A DNA stretch of 64,000 bases from Saprospiraceae bacterium. Lineage in GTDB: Bacteria; Bacteroidota; Bacteroidia; Chitinophagales; Saprospiraceae. The notes under the pieces were generated by a model. That model searched no databases, had not been told where the DNA came from, and worked only from the letters and a program-made list of their open reading frames with translations. Below are positions 1-8,993 of this stretch, one piece after another. The stretch is taken from assembly GCA_016722285.1 (NCBI GenBank), contig JADKGI010000001.1:1-64000 (forward strand), given 5' to 3'. Every line of letters begins with the position of its first letter. The stretch's first letter is position 1. Made by a program: the position numbers and the translations under genes.

Positions 1-49
1 GTATTTTGTTTCAGAAATCAAGTGCTATAATATTCAGAAGGATTTGACA

Positions 50-726
50 ATGGAATTTGAATATGAAACACACATTTCCTTAGTGATGACATATCCATTC
101 TTAAAAACGAAAAGATAGGATTCTTCCAAGAAGATCATGATCGAATGGAATTTGTTCATATGACACTTTTAATTTCAGAATGGAGAAATGCATATACAAG
201 TAATCAAGATCAAATTCCTTGTCGCCATTTTTTCTACAATATTTTCAAATACAAAATAAGTATATGCCATCAGAATGAAAAGAATATATAAATTACACTT
301 ATAAAATTGAAACATCATTCTGTTCGGATTTTATGCTTGTACCCAAATCGAACTAGGTGAATCTAACGAGTCCACAAAAGGATATTTACGACGTTTATGC
401 AATAGGAGATACCGATGAGAATGGTATAGATTTTTTGATATTAAGGACTAGGTATTATTTTGTAAGTCTCATTGATAAGGGAAAATTTTCTTTTTTGTTA
501 TTATGAATCCCATGTTTATGTTAGCTCTAATGCTTCTCCGTTTGCAACAGATAAAAACTTTGTAGAAATGGTATTAAAAAAACATGATTTTTTTGCAATT
601 GAGTGTTTAGATGGAAAAAAAATTGATTCTAATAAATTTCCCAATTTCTCATTTAATATTGGAATAAAAAATATCAATTATAGTAAACATGCAGATGAAA
701 TAATGAAATGGATGAAAGGTGTATAG
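50..726 (+). pseudogene. Broken small gene(s) of unknown function
   Basis: Coding-like sequence runs through several frames here. An ATG at 50 opens a frame that shifts after about 11 codons into one containing DDISILKNEK and TLLISEWRNAY, which stops at 289. Another frame then carries FMLVPKSN, a stop at 354 and SPQKDIYDVYAIGDTDENG. A last shift near 472 leads to an 84-codon frame ending in DEIMKWMKGV and stopping at 724-726. No family was recognised. The number of breaks suggests decay or very poor sequence rather than one error, and it may represent one gene or two adjacent ones. The end lies five bases before a 64-bp repeat that recurs after the next gene group. Confidence 0.45.
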
Positions 727-730
727 AGCT

Positions 731-794
731 GAGAACAATATACATGACATCAAACTTGCTATCGCTGCGTCCACTGCATGTACTAACCGTTATC
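731..794 (+). repeat. 64-bp direct repeat, copy 1 (cassette-boundary-like)
   Basis: It begins GAGAAC and ends GTTATC, and its right 45 bases (749-793) match 1972-2016 closely. Both ends align without gaps with the copy at 1954-2017, while the inner left part differs more. It lies just behind the stop of the preceding broken gene, as attC sites do in integron arrays. The end boxes do not fit the canonical RYYYAAC/GTTRRRY core, so the identity is only suggested. Confidence 0.6.
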
Positions 795-813
795 ACTACC
801 TAAACAAAGACAA

Positions 814-1181
814 ATGGTAACAATAGAACAGATTAGAATTGATGAAAGTTTACTGCCTGATGAAGATCAAAAGAATAATTCTCTTACATAAAACTACGAA
901 AGTTTACCAATAACAAAGAAGATCTTTCCTTTAATGAAGAAATAAAAACAGTTGGCAAAATGTTTTCCATGAACTCACTGGATAACTTTTTAATTAAAAT
1001 AAACGGTAAAGAAATCGATAACTATTTTGCTCAGAAATCTGGTGAAATTATTCTTCCTTCAATATTTGTCAGTAGTTTAATATTAACTGAGAATCCTCAT
1101 TTGGTATCAGTAGCTTTGGGAGTTGTTTCCAATTATGCTACAAATCTATTGAAAGGAATTCTAAACGAAATCAAACCGTGA
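814..1181 (+). pseudogene. Broken small gene of unknown function
   Basis: An ATG at 814 starts MVTIEQIRIDESLLPDEDQ and stops after about 25 codons. A second frame continues with NNKEDLSFNEEI and, from 960, a 73-codon stretch ending GILNEIKP. That C-terminal part contains a moderately hydrophobic segment (IILPSIFVSSLIL). The two parts read naturally as one protein of about 115 residues with one frameshift near 890. No family was recognised. It lies between the two 64-bp repeats. Confidence 0.4.
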
Positions 1182-1291
1182 AATTTAAAATTATCACCAA
1201 AAATTCAAAAACAAATAAAATTAGTAAAATTGAGTATAACGGTAATGTTGAGTATATCAGAATTAGCTAAAGTTTTAAAAGATTTAAATAA

Positions 1292-1965
1292 ATGAATATA
1301 TCATTAAAAGAAATTGATAAATTATTTATAGCTGTTTGTTCAAGTTCAACCATTCAATAACCTAGCAAGATCAATAGAATTTCAAAAAAATCGATTGATA
1401 AATTAAAAGGGTTTCTCAAAGACTTAGGAGAACTAAAGAAACAAGCTGCGGGTTAAAAAATGAAGAAGATGCAAATAGGATTTTGTATTACGAAAATATT
1501 ATCAAATCTCTTACAGAAGAATTAAAAATGTGGATATCATTCAAAAATGATGATCCTCAATCTGCATAGGATAATCTAATAAATGCTCAATCAAATCTTC
1601 GAGATGCCCTACTTTCAATTGAAGTTGGTGACTTACTCGATGATTATGTGAAAAGCTTTATCAGCATGAGCGGAATTTGTTTCCCCATCTTCTTTTTGCG
1701 AGTGTAGGTGCAAAACCATTAGTAAAAACTTGTTCAGTCTGCAAAAAGAATTATGACGAATGCATTCATATAAAAGGATATCCATATATGGGCGAACTTT
1801 GTTATGTAATAATTGAAAAAGCTGAATTAGAAGAAGTGTCTATTGTTGAGATTCAACTAATAAACATTGTAGAATATTAACGACTAAGAAGATGGTGTCG
1901 AACGTGATTATATGACTTGGAAAGAAATTTCAAAGGTACAAAAAGTAGCTAGAGATAACAAGTGA
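1292..1965 (+). pseudogene. Broken gene with a cysteine-rich segment
   Basis: The reading frame opens with MNISLKEIDKLF and is interrupted at least four times. Later pieces read KSIDKLKGFLKDLGELKKQ, NEEDANRILYYENIIKSL and, from 1677, a stretch with a CSVCKKNYDECIH motif. The final frame reads DYMTWKEISKVQKVARDNK and stops at 1963-1965. The Cys/His spacing could bind a metal, but no known family was recognised. The stop falls inside the left part of the second 64-bp repeat, an arrangement typical of cassette-borne genes. Confidence 0.4.
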
Positions 1966-2017
1966 TATGAGATCAAACTTGCTATCGCTGCGTCCGCTGC
2001 ATGTACAACCCGTTATA
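1954..2017 (+). repeat. 64-bp direct repeat, copy 2 (cassette-boundary-like)
   Basis: It begins GATAAC and ends GTTATA, so its ends are inverted repeats of each other (GATAAC/GTTATA, imperfect at the last base). The right 45 bases repeat 749-793 with only a few mismatches. An inner stem GTGATA/TATCGC is possible. It overlaps the stop of the preceding broken gene. Confidence 0.6.
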
Positions 2018-2467
2018 CTATTATTTTGCAAATAATTTCACAAAAACCGACCCGCAAAGATAATGCTCTCCTGTTTTTGTAAAGATCAATTATATCAGGT
2101 TTTGGTCTAAATTATATAGACCTCCACCTTTGGCATATATTTTACACAAAAAATCTTGACAAAAACGCCACCCAGATTTTTTGCTGCTTATCGGTTTTTA
2201 TTTATAGTATCCTGTGTTTTGGACACAAAAATACCCTTCATATTTATTCCATTGAAAAGTACCTAAAAAACCAATTTAATCGTGAATACTTATATTTTTT
2301 TAATTAGTTCCAATTATCTGCTTACAACAGGGTGGTCATAATTGAAGGATCTTATATTTAAAAAGTTCTGATAATGATCTAAATCATTTTGTTAATTGAT
2401 TAATATTATTCCTTTCACCTTTTAATTCAGTTATATTTGTAGATTAATCATCACTTAAATTAAGACT
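2018..2467. other. Intergenic stretch, no gene seen
   Basis: This AT-rich sequence has frequent stops in all frames. I see no RNA gene, strong hairpin or repeat in it. The last 60 bases may hold the promoter of the decayed gene that follows. Confidence 0.6.
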
Positions 2468-3298
2468 ATGAGACCATTCATTATATTTATGTTTATTTTA
2501 TTGTGTGCCCTTTTTTTATCAATATTCCAATTATTACTCTAACATTTATATGGGTAAACCAAAAACATCTCAGAGCAAGGTTGATGTTAATGCAAACATA
2601 AACCGAAATATTAATGCCAACATCAATAATAGTGGTACAATTACAGAGCAAAAAAGTATCACCACTATAGATTATGGAGCATTAGGTGCTAATACACAAA
2701 GAAAAAATCAAATGGAGCAGCAAAAATATTATGTTAAGAGAAAGAGGAAATAGCCGAAGCAATATCCTAAATCCATTAGCGCATTTGAGTATGGTTCTCA
2801 TTATGGGTATTAACTATTAGGTCTTATGAAGGTTTATAATAATCTTGCTAAGATATGGAAAGAAATTGGGGTGAAAATTTTTGTTTGAATTTTGGAATTG
2901 CTAATGAAAAGCTTTTTTTATAATATTGATTATTAGGAAATTTCAAAATGTGAGTGATGATGGGGTGATTGTAGACATCAATTTATTATCTTCTTTTAAG
3001 GTGTGCTCTACAACTTAGATAGTGTTTGGAACTATGAATATATCACTATTGGAGAAGAAAATAAGGTGTATTTGTCATAATAAAGATAAAAACCCGCCAC
3101 TGTTTTGCCAAAAGATATTAAAGGCACACTAATTACTGAAGATAAATATGAATTTCAAATCTCAGATGTTTATACTTCGTACAATTACGACCATAAGCTC
3201 TATTTTACAAATTCCGTCATAATAAATTATCACGGCGATAAAAGGAAGTAACATTTGAACAACTTGAGATACCCGTAGATATTATTTCAGAAATTTAA
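2468..3298 (+). pseudogene. Decayed secreted-protein gene, tandem copy A
   Basis: The ATG at 2468 opens a clear signal peptide (MRPFIIFMFILLCALFLS). A frameshift in a run of seven T leads to the mature start QYSNYYSNIYMG, then a Asn/Ala/Ile-rich repeat (VDVNANINRNINANI) and TTIDYGALGANTQR. Further breaks follow, with FEYGSHYGY and, near the end, KGTLITEDKYEF and YHGDK. Copy B, about 0.95-1.0 kb downstream, repeats the same segments in the same order, and the similarity runs some 40 bp past the stop. The protein family was not recognised. It was presumably exported. Confidence 0.55.
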
Positions 3299-3452
3299 TA
3301 CAGAAGATTATAGCTGGTAGTTGCATTGACAATATAAAATTTAAGTGAAAAATAATCAATCATGAAAAAACCAGAGTAATTCACTTTGAATAATTTGTTT
3401 TGAATAATTTGTTTTATAATATGATGCATCATTTTTACACTATCTATTTGCA

Positions 3453-4298
3453 ATGGCATACATCTATGCTCTCTCAATATTCCAATTATTACTCCAACAT
3501 TTATATGGGGTCAACAAAAAACATCTCAGAGTAAGGTTGATGTCAATGCAAACATAAGCCAGAATGTCAACGCTAACTTAAATATTAGCGGCAATATTGT
3601 TGAGCAAAAACATATAACGACTATAGATTACGGAGCTTTGGAACTTGCCAATGCACAAAGAGGGAAAACCGATTGGAGCAACAATTTATGCTGATAGAAG
3701 AGAAAAGAAATAGCCGATGCTTTATAGCTCAGGATCCACTTAAGGCATTCGAATACGGATATCCTTATTCTTATTGTATGAAGGATTTCCAAAAAACAGG
3801 ATAAGAATACTGCTAAAGAAATGACTAAACAAACAGGGATTAAAGATTTTTGTATTCATTATGTTATTCCAAACAACAAGCTTTTAGTATTGTGGGATCT
3901 GGAAAGTACCAAAATGTAAGTTCTGATGGGGTAATAACTGAATTAATTTTTTTTACTCCAAATTTCTATAAAGATGAATCTATGGATTTGGAACGAGAAA
4001 TGGGCTTTGAAAATGAAATTGTTGGAAAAGAAATGAATTTGAATATCAAAATAAAAAGTTTAAATATTTTGTTCACATGAAAGATCTAAGAAGGGCAGAT
4101 GTTTTTGGTACGTTTGGATTTAAGGGAACATTAATAACTGAAGATAAATATGAAATAGGTATTACAGATCATTATAAATCTACATATAATTCTAGTGGTA
4201 AAGGTTATATTTCTTATGTCAGTATTGTTTATAAAGGCGATAAAAAGGAAGTTACTTTTGAACAACTTGATGCAGAAGATATTATTTCAGAAATTTAA
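3453..4298 (+). pseudogene. Decayed secreted-protein gene, tandem copy B
   Basis: This repeats copy A from the QYSNYYSNIYMG segment to the final stop, with about four-fifths base identity by eye in the first 180 bases. It lost the signal peptide region and has frameshifts near 3509, 3665 and 3850-4080. The better-preserved distal part reads GKYQNVSSDGVITELIFF, then KGTLITEDKYEIGITDHY and ending DAEDIISEI. Where both copies are readable they differ at scattered bases, so the duplication is not recent. Function is unknown. Confidence 0.55.
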
Positions 4299-4644
4299 TT
4301 CAGAAGCTTACAGCAACTGGTTTTGTTGACAAGATTAAATATTAGCCATCAGTTGACTTTATTCGCCCGCTAAGCCTATTTAATCTTTTTTGGTATCAGT
4401 AGAAAAGCCATAAAATATCTGGGGCGACAATATTGTAAACCCTCCCACATTTTTTCCTACCACACAATACAGGCACTAAGTTAGCTCCGGGTCTGATATA
4501 TGCAAGGTCTGCTATCCACATCACCAACGCTTGCGCCTTTCAGGCGTTCCACCTTGCATGAAATCATCCCCTCACGCTGGCACTGCACCTGTTAGTGTGG
4601 CTGAGTGAGCTGCACGCTTTCATTCATTTTATACATTTATTATT
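4299..4644. other. Leader region with a nested hairpin
   Basis: No gene is seen. The first 40 bases continue the similarity between copies A and B. From about 4480 the base composition becomes richer in GC and a strong nested hairpin (4501-4558) appears, followed by about 85 bases before the ATG at 4645. Confidence 0.55.
4501..4558 (+). promoter_or_regulatory. Nested hairpin upstream of plasmid-type gene
   Basis: TGCAAGGT (4501-4508) pairs perfectly with ACCTTGCA (4551-4558). Inside it AACGC (4526-4530) can pair with GCGTT (4544-4548), or CGCC (4534-4537) with GGCG (4543-4546) around a TTTCA loop. The two inner pairings overlap and exclude each other. There is no T-run, so it is not a typical terminator. 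A structured leader or a DNA binding/origin site are both possible. Confidence 0.5.
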
Positions 4645-4951
4645 ATGGCTACTTTATCATTAGCTTTTCATCCCGGTCAGCTGGTCCAGACCAGGGGTAT
4701 TTTTGATGCATGTTGTGAGCATCAACCATTCTTTACTTTTGTCCGTTCCTCCCAGCTCGCATCTTCAGGGTGACTGGGGAGATTGCTGTGAGCAGGATCA
4801 GGACAGTAATGAGACGGCGCTCCAGGGTGGCGGTCGGCTCTTCTCTGTATATCATATACCTGCAGGGCTTTTTGCTCTTGAGAGCAAGATTTGGATCATC
4901 ACTGAGAGTGACAGATCATACACCACTGTATTGTTTCCCAGTGAGTATTGA
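4645..4951 (+). pseudogene. Plasmid-type GDWGD-family small protein, frameshifted
   Basis: The ATG at 4645 starts MATLSLAFHPGQLVQTRG and the frame stops after SSQLASSG. One frame over, from about 4755, the protein continues HLQGDWGDCCEQD, GGRLFSVYH and KIWIITESDRSYTTVLFPSEY, ending at 4951. This C-terminal pattern (GDWGD, GGRLxSxYH, KIWIITExDRSxTTxLxPxEY) is known from small proteins often mislabelled as restriction subunit M and common on plasmids and integrative elements; their role is unknown. The rejoined protein would have about 102 residues, normal for the family. The next gene encodes a divergent relative. Confidence 0.55.
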
Positions 4952-4959
4952 TCTCACAC

Positions 4960-4988
4960 AGCCCTGTCAGTTTTGGCGGGGCTTTTTT
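4960..4988 (+). terminator. Terminator-like hairpin between the two small genes
   Basis: AGCCC (4960-4964) pairs with GGGCT (4978-4982) and is followed by six T. It begins nine bases after the stop of the upstream gene. The stem is short and the loop is 13 bases, so this is only moderately supported. Confidence 0.4.
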
Positions 4989-5018
4989 CTTAATCTTTTT
5001 CACCTTTATCTTTTATTT

Positions 5019-5345
5019 ATGAGACACACATATCTTCTTCCAGGTCTTACATTTGATCCTGGCACCGTTATATTCAGTCCAGGCATTACTTCAGCTTTGG
5101 AGTTTTCATCTTCACTCAGAGAGTATATTGATCATTTCTTTGAGTGTCATCTTGCTTCAGATTTTGGAGTTATTTCCAGATCCACCCGTTTTGATAATAT
5201 ACTTGCTGCTCTGTTGGGTAATGGTCATCTTATCTCCAGATATTTTCTTCCACATGATATTTGTCCTCCGCATACAGGGCTGATCATCACCACTCATCTA
5301 GATGAGCGCGCCACCACCATCAGGTTTGTATCAGAGCAGGAGTAG
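5019..5345 (+). CDS. Small protein related to the upstream GDWGD gene
   Basis: This codes for 108 residues, starting MRHTYLLPGLTF. I take the ATG at 5019 because it follows the terminator-like hairpin, although the frame is open much further upstream. The layout mirrors the preceding gene: a SPGITSAL segment, then YIDHFFECHLASDFG (the position of GDWGD), then LLGNGHLISRYFLP and a final TGLIITTHLDERATTIRF (the position of KIWIITExDRSxTT). It looks like an old paralogue of that protein. No function is known. Codon use is richer in GC than in the broken genes upstream, consistent with arrival on a mobile element. Confidence 0.55.
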   Translation: MRHTYLLPGLTFDPGTVIFSPGITSALEFSSSLREYIDHFFECHLASDFGVISRSTRFDNILAALLGNGHLISRYFLPHDICPPHTGLIITTHLDERATTIRFVSEQE

Positions 5346-5351
5346 TATTTT

Positions 5352-5382
5352 GATAGCCTTGGTCCTTTCGACCAGGGCTATC
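5352..5382 (+). terminator. Strong hairpin after the small-gene pair
   Basis: GATAGCC-TGGTC pairs with GACCA-GGCTATC around a CTTTC loop, with one mismatch, six bases after the stop of the preceding gene. The trailing T-run is weak (TCTTAACT), so it could be a terminator or a processing stem. Confidence 0.6.
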
Positions 5383-5838
5383 TTAACTCCCTAAATAAAT
5401 AAGAAGTTTATCCATTCAAAACATGCCTTATTTAATGTTGCCATAAGCCATTTTATGAACGATCTCGGTAAAGACATAGCAAAGTCCCACCCACGCATAA
5501 TGAAAGCATACTACAGCACTACTATTTTCCAATAAAGGATTATTATTTATTGTCATGTTGTATATTTATATCCTGATACCAATTACTTGATACTTATGTA
5601 TTTCTTTATCTGTTTAATATCCTGCCAGACAACTACATATTCTAACACATTCAACTGGTTATGATTTTATATATCTGGAGAAAAGGGATAAACCTCAATA
5701 ACTGACAGTAGGTACTTAAGTTTTCTCTATACCCCCCACCTATTATAATATTCCTAAGTTTTGCGCTGTGAGTAATTAATATTAATAGTAAGTAGAATAC
5801 TTATTAAATGTTGGCATATTGTTGGCATAAATAAAAAA
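5383..5838. other. Intergenic stretch beside the tRNA, with short direct repeats
   Basis: No gene is seen. Near its right end GTTGGCATA occurs twice (5810-5818 and 5821-5829), 11 bases apart, 48 bases from the tRNA 3' end. Tandem 9-mers like this near a tRNA could be integrase arm sites, but no integrase gene is in the window. Confidence 0.45.
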
Positions 5839-5865
5839 AGCAGCTACAAGTTAATGTAACTGCTT
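5839..5865 (-). terminator. Terminator of the CAT tRNA
   Basis: Read on the minus strand, AAGCAGTTACA pairs with TGTAGCTGCTT around a short loop and runs straight into a row of T. It lies 11 bases past the tRNA 3' end. Confidence 0.65.
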
Positions 5866-5876
5866 GATTATTAAAG

Positions 5877-5950
5877 TGGGCCCACCAGGACTTGAACCTG
5901 GGACCACCTGATTATGAGTCAGGTGCTCTAACCAACTGAGCTATAGGCCC
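5877..5950 (-). tRNA. tRNA with CAT anticodon (Met or Ile2)
   Basis: The 74-nt cloverleaf has acceptor GGGCCTA/TGGGCCC, a D arm with AGTTGGTTAGAGC, an anticodon arm CCTGA-CTCATAA-TCAGG and a T arm around GTTCAAG. The 3' CCA is not encoded. The anticodon CAT fits elongator Met or the lysidine-modified Ile tRNA; I cannot tell these apart by eye. The gene separates the accessory stretch (below 5,400) from conserved genes, so it may have served as an integration site. Confidence 0.9.
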
Positions 5951-6089
5951 GAAACATTTTTTTGTTTTGTTTGCGGCTGCAAAATTAAGAAGAATTATTA
6001 TTTTAGCAAGTTTCCGGTGATATTTAAATTATTTGTTTCGAAAATCGAAAAACTGCATTCTCAATTTCTTAGGTCGTTTTTTCAAATTT

Positions 6090-7148
6090 TTATTTTCCAT
6101 TCGGTTTTTGCCTGAAAATATAGCTCGCAAGTTCTTTAGCTATTTTATCCGGGTTGGCTCCATTTGTATTTGTTAATACAACTATGGATAAACCATCATC
6201 TATAAATCTCGAATATTGCGTCCTGAAACCCATATTACTCCCTCCATGGCCGATAGACTTATGTCCCCTGTAATCATCAATAGCCCATCCAAAACCATAA
6301 TAAGATGCTGAATCCGGATCTGAATTAGTCCTTACAAAAGGTTGCCAAAGGGTTTCCCAGTTTTCTTTGCTGAGTATGATTTTCTTTTCGCGCAACACTT
6401 TATCCCACCTGATCATATCGGTACTTGTCGATAAAAATCCACCACTGGGCCTTACTGCCAACATGGCTTCAGCATTAAAGTACGTACCGTTGTTGAAAAC
6501 ATAGCCGGATGCCCGATTGGGAATGACCTGATAAAAATCAGTCATGGTCGTATTGGTCATACCTGCCGGGATAAACAACTCCTTCTGTATATAATTCTGC
6601 CAGCTCAGTCCGCTCACCTGCGTGATAATCTCCGCCAGCATAAAGTAACCAAGATTGCAATACTGGTACTTCTGCCCTGTCGGATAATCCAGAGGTAAAT
6701 CATATGCTGATTTTATGATAGACATATCACTCTGAATTTTAAAATTTTCGTACCCGGGCGCCTCGCGCACCAGACCTGAAGTGTGAGATAGGAGGTGTTT
6801 AATCCTGATCGGCTTCCAAATATCAGGTGCATTTCTGAAAAACTTCTGGATGTCGTCATCCAGTGATATTTTACCGTCCTGGACGAGTTTCATGATAGCT
6901 GTAGCAAAAAATTGTTTGCTTATTGATGCCAGTCTGAATACGGTATTGGAGTTTACCGGAACTCTGAGTTCCATATTTGCCATACCATAGCCTTTATTTA
7001 CCAGAGTCTTTCCATCTTTGACGATGGCCAGAGATATACCGGTGATATTTTGCTTCGTCATTTGGTTTTGAACAATTATATCTACACTGTCAACCTGGGC
7101 AACCAGGTTGGAATATAAAAATAATAGAAATATCAGATTTTTTAGCAT
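6090..7148 (-). CDS. Serine hydrolase, beta-lactamase (class C/PBP-like) family
   Basis: This 352-residue protein starts with a signal peptide (MLKNLIFLLFLYSNLVAQ). It carries the three active-site motifs of the serine beta-lactamase/DD-peptidase fold: SISK in RLASISKQFF (about residue 75), YCN (about 178) and HGG in IGHGGSNMGF near 305. HLLSHTSGLV is the usual family signature around residue 120. Such proteins act in the periplasm as esterases, peptidases or beta-lactamase relatives; the substrate cannot be told here. It lies 29 bp behind the DUF2851 gene and may be the last member of a folA operon. Confidence 0.85.
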   Translation of the reverse strand: MLKNLIFLLFLYSNLVAQVDSVDIIVQNQMTKQNITGISLAIVKDGKTLVNKGYGMANMELRVPVNSNTVFRLASISKQFFATAIMKLVQDGKISLDDDIQKFFRNAPDIWKPIRIKHLLSHTSGLVREAPGYENFKIQSDMSIIKSAYDLPLDYPTGQKYQYCNLGYFMLAEIITQVSGLSWQNYIQKELFIPAGMTNTTMTDFYQVIPNRASGYVFNNGTYFNAEAMLAVRPSGGFLSTSTDMIRWDKVLREKKIILSKENWETLWQPFVRTNSDPDSASYYGFGWAIDDYRGHKSIGHGGSNMGFRTQYSRFIDDGLSIVVLTNTNGANPDKIAKELASYIFRQKPNGK

Positions 7149-7177
7149 TGCGTTGTGGATGAATTTGTTTATGGTAA

Positions 7178-8470
7178 TTATTTTACATTCATGATTTCAT
7201 GCCCTATTTTGCACTGAAGACAGCGGAATTCGTGGCAATAGTGGTGGTATAGGTGTATCAAAGCCTGAGAATCAAAAGCGGAAGAGCAACTTACATCAAG
7301 ACTACTCCACTCTCTTGTTATCTTGTTTTTTTCAGCAGCAACGCTTTCAAGTAGTTGTATTGCTTTATCGGTATATTCTTCATCATTATTGACCTTCCCA
7401 TAGTGATACAATACAGGAGCCACGGCATTTATTATAAGAATATTAATAAAGTCAGTACCGGTCACTTTCTTCGCCGATTTGGATTCTACATCAAATCTGA
7501 AATGATTGGTCCAGTAAGTTCCGGCAGTTACTTTCAGCAAATCCATAATTTCAGTTGTATTTTCAGCCTCTTTGACAGAGGTAAACAAATGGGTAATTCG
7601 GTGCACCAGAGCTGCAAACTGAGCTATTCTGACCGTAGGAAAATTTACAGGCCTGAGTTTACTGAATTTCCAAGACACGGCTTCGATTGGTTTCAGATTA
7701 TGTTTTTTCTGATGATACCGGTATTCTTTTTTTAACCTAATATAATAATCATCCGAATAATTGGCTTCGAGCATGCCCGCCTGGCCGAAATAAAGTGCTT
7801 CAAGTACATGTAGTTTGTCTCTATTCTTATTAATAATGGAAAGAGGCAGGCTCTTTGCCAGCCTTTCAAATGGCTCAGCATTGACTTTTGCACCAAAATA
7901 TCTTGCCATCATTATATATATTGTCTCTTCCCAGTCAGAAGTAGTAGCTTTGAAGACTGCATCAACCAATTCTGATTTTTGGTAAAGCCTTTCAGCAGTA
8001 AGGCTATATTTCCATAAATTGATTTTCGCCCTGTCCACCGACTTTATCAATCCCTGACATGGTATCGATGTTTTTGACTGCATCAGCATCAAGTAATGGT
8101 TCAGATAAGATTTAGGTATTTTGCCTTTTAATTCTATAGTCGGGATGAAAAATTCATTTCGGAGGTATTTAATATCCCGGTCATTTTCATAGACTACATG
8201 AAGTATGACATTACTATAGGCATTGTCATCATCATGCTTGTGTTTAGTCCAGTCAGAGCTGAATACATGCATCTCTATATTGCCTGCCCAGTCGGTATTA
8301 TCTATCCTGATTCTGGCATTAAAAAAATCAGGCCCCGAATCCACATTATATACCCCGTAATCCTGTATGTCAACAGATCGGCCATCAGCAGTTTCAAAAT
8401 GTGAATCAGCGATTTTTTTAGTGCGCCAGAGAAAATGGAGAAAATCTTCCTTTATCGGAGAATTTGTCAT
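7178..8470 (-). CDS. DUF2851 family protein
   Basis: The 430-residue protein begins MTNSPIKEDFLHFLWRTKK and contains the segments typical of DUF2851: VDSGPDFFNARIRID, WAGNIEMHVFSSDW and YSNVILHVVYEND within the first 115 residues. The C-terminus holds a His/Cys cluster (HLYHHYCHEFRCLQCKIGHEIM) that could bind zinc. The family is widespread in Bacteroidota and uncharacterised; no signal peptide is seen, so it is probably cytoplasmic. It starts three bases after the folA stop, indicating cotranscription. Confidence 0.85.
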   Translation of the reverse strand: MTNSPIKEDFLHFLWRTKKIADSHFETADGRSVDIQDYGVYNVDSGPDFFNARIRIDNTDWAGNIEMHVFSSDWTKHKHDDDNAYSNVILHVVYENDRDIKYLRNEFFIPTIELKGKIPKSYLNHYLMLMQSKTSIPCQGLIKSVDRAKINLWKYSLTAERLYQKSELVDAVFKATTSDWEETIYIMMARYFGAKVNAEPFERLAKSLPLSIINKNRDKLHVLEALYFGQAGMLEANYSDDYYIRLKKEYRYHQKKHNLKPIEAVSWKFSKLRPVNFPTVRIAQFAALVHRITHLFTSVKEAENTTEIMDLLKVTAGTYWTNHFRFDVESKSAKKVTGTDFINILIINAVAPVLYHYGKVNNDEEYTDKAIQLLESVAAEKNKITREWSSLDVSCSSAFDSQALIHLYHHYCHEFRCLQCKIGHEIMNVK

Positions 8471-8473
8471 AGC

Positions 8474-8965
8474 TCATATTTTGTCAAATATTTTAAAAGT
8501 ATAATCAAATTCATTTTTTTCATCTTTACAATGTTTTTCTGAAAAAATGAGTTTCCATTTTTCCATATTTATTTCCGGAAAGAATACATCCCCATCCACA
8601 TCCGTATGCACTTCAGTAAGATATAGCTTATCCCAAAGGTCCTTCGTCTGCTCATATATCTGACCACCACCTATAATAAATGTTTCCGTTTCTCGATTTT
8701 GATATGCCAGATTCAGGGCTTCGGGGATAGTTCTTGCTACCAGACAATTTGATGAAATGAAAAATGGATCTCTTGTTACTATAATATTGGTTCGCTTTGG
8801 CAGTGGTCTTCCTATGGATACATAACAGTTTCTGCCCATAATGACAGTCCGTCCGAGCGTAGTTTGTTTAAAATACTTCAGGTCTGCCGGCAGATACCAG
8901 GGTATATTATTATCAAGGCCTATTACCCGACCGTTTGATGTGGCTACTATGCAGGAAATAATCAT
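8474..8965 (-). CDS. folA: Dihydrofolate reductase
   Basis: This 163-residue enzyme reduces dihydrofolate to tetrahydrofolate with NADPH in the cytoplasm. The N-terminus MIISCIVATSNGRVIG is the usual first strand, followed by NNIPWYLPADLKYFK (substrate side; the acidic active-site residue is the D of PADLKYF), then TVIMGRNCYVSIGRPLP (NADPH binding) and FIIGGGQIYEQ in the C-terminal half. Length is normal. It heads a likely operon with DUF2851 and a serine hydrolase, and a TACTTTTG box lies just upstream. thyA is not adjacent. Confidence 0.95.
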   Translation of the reverse strand: MIISCIVATSNGRVIGLDNNIPWYLPADLKYFKQTTLGRTVIMGRNCYVSIGRPLPKRTNIIVTRDPFFISSNCLVARTIPEALNLAYQNRETETFIIGGGQIYEQTKDLWDKLYLTEVHTDVDGDVFFPEINMEKWKLIFSEKHCKDEKNEFDYTFKIFDKI

Positions 8966-8993
8966 GTGAATGAAAAATTAAATTACTAAGCTA

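Noticed and set aside
3295..3477. 60-codon minus-strand frame between copies A and B
   Set aside because: It lies in AT-rich spacer, has no recognisable start context or similarity and partly overlaps the decayed copies.
4770..5018. In-frame extension upstream of the 108-residue small gene
   Set aside because: It overlaps the GDWGD gene in another frame and looks unlike protein (Arg-rich start). The ATG at 5019, after the terminator-like hairpin, gives a product parallel to its paralogue.
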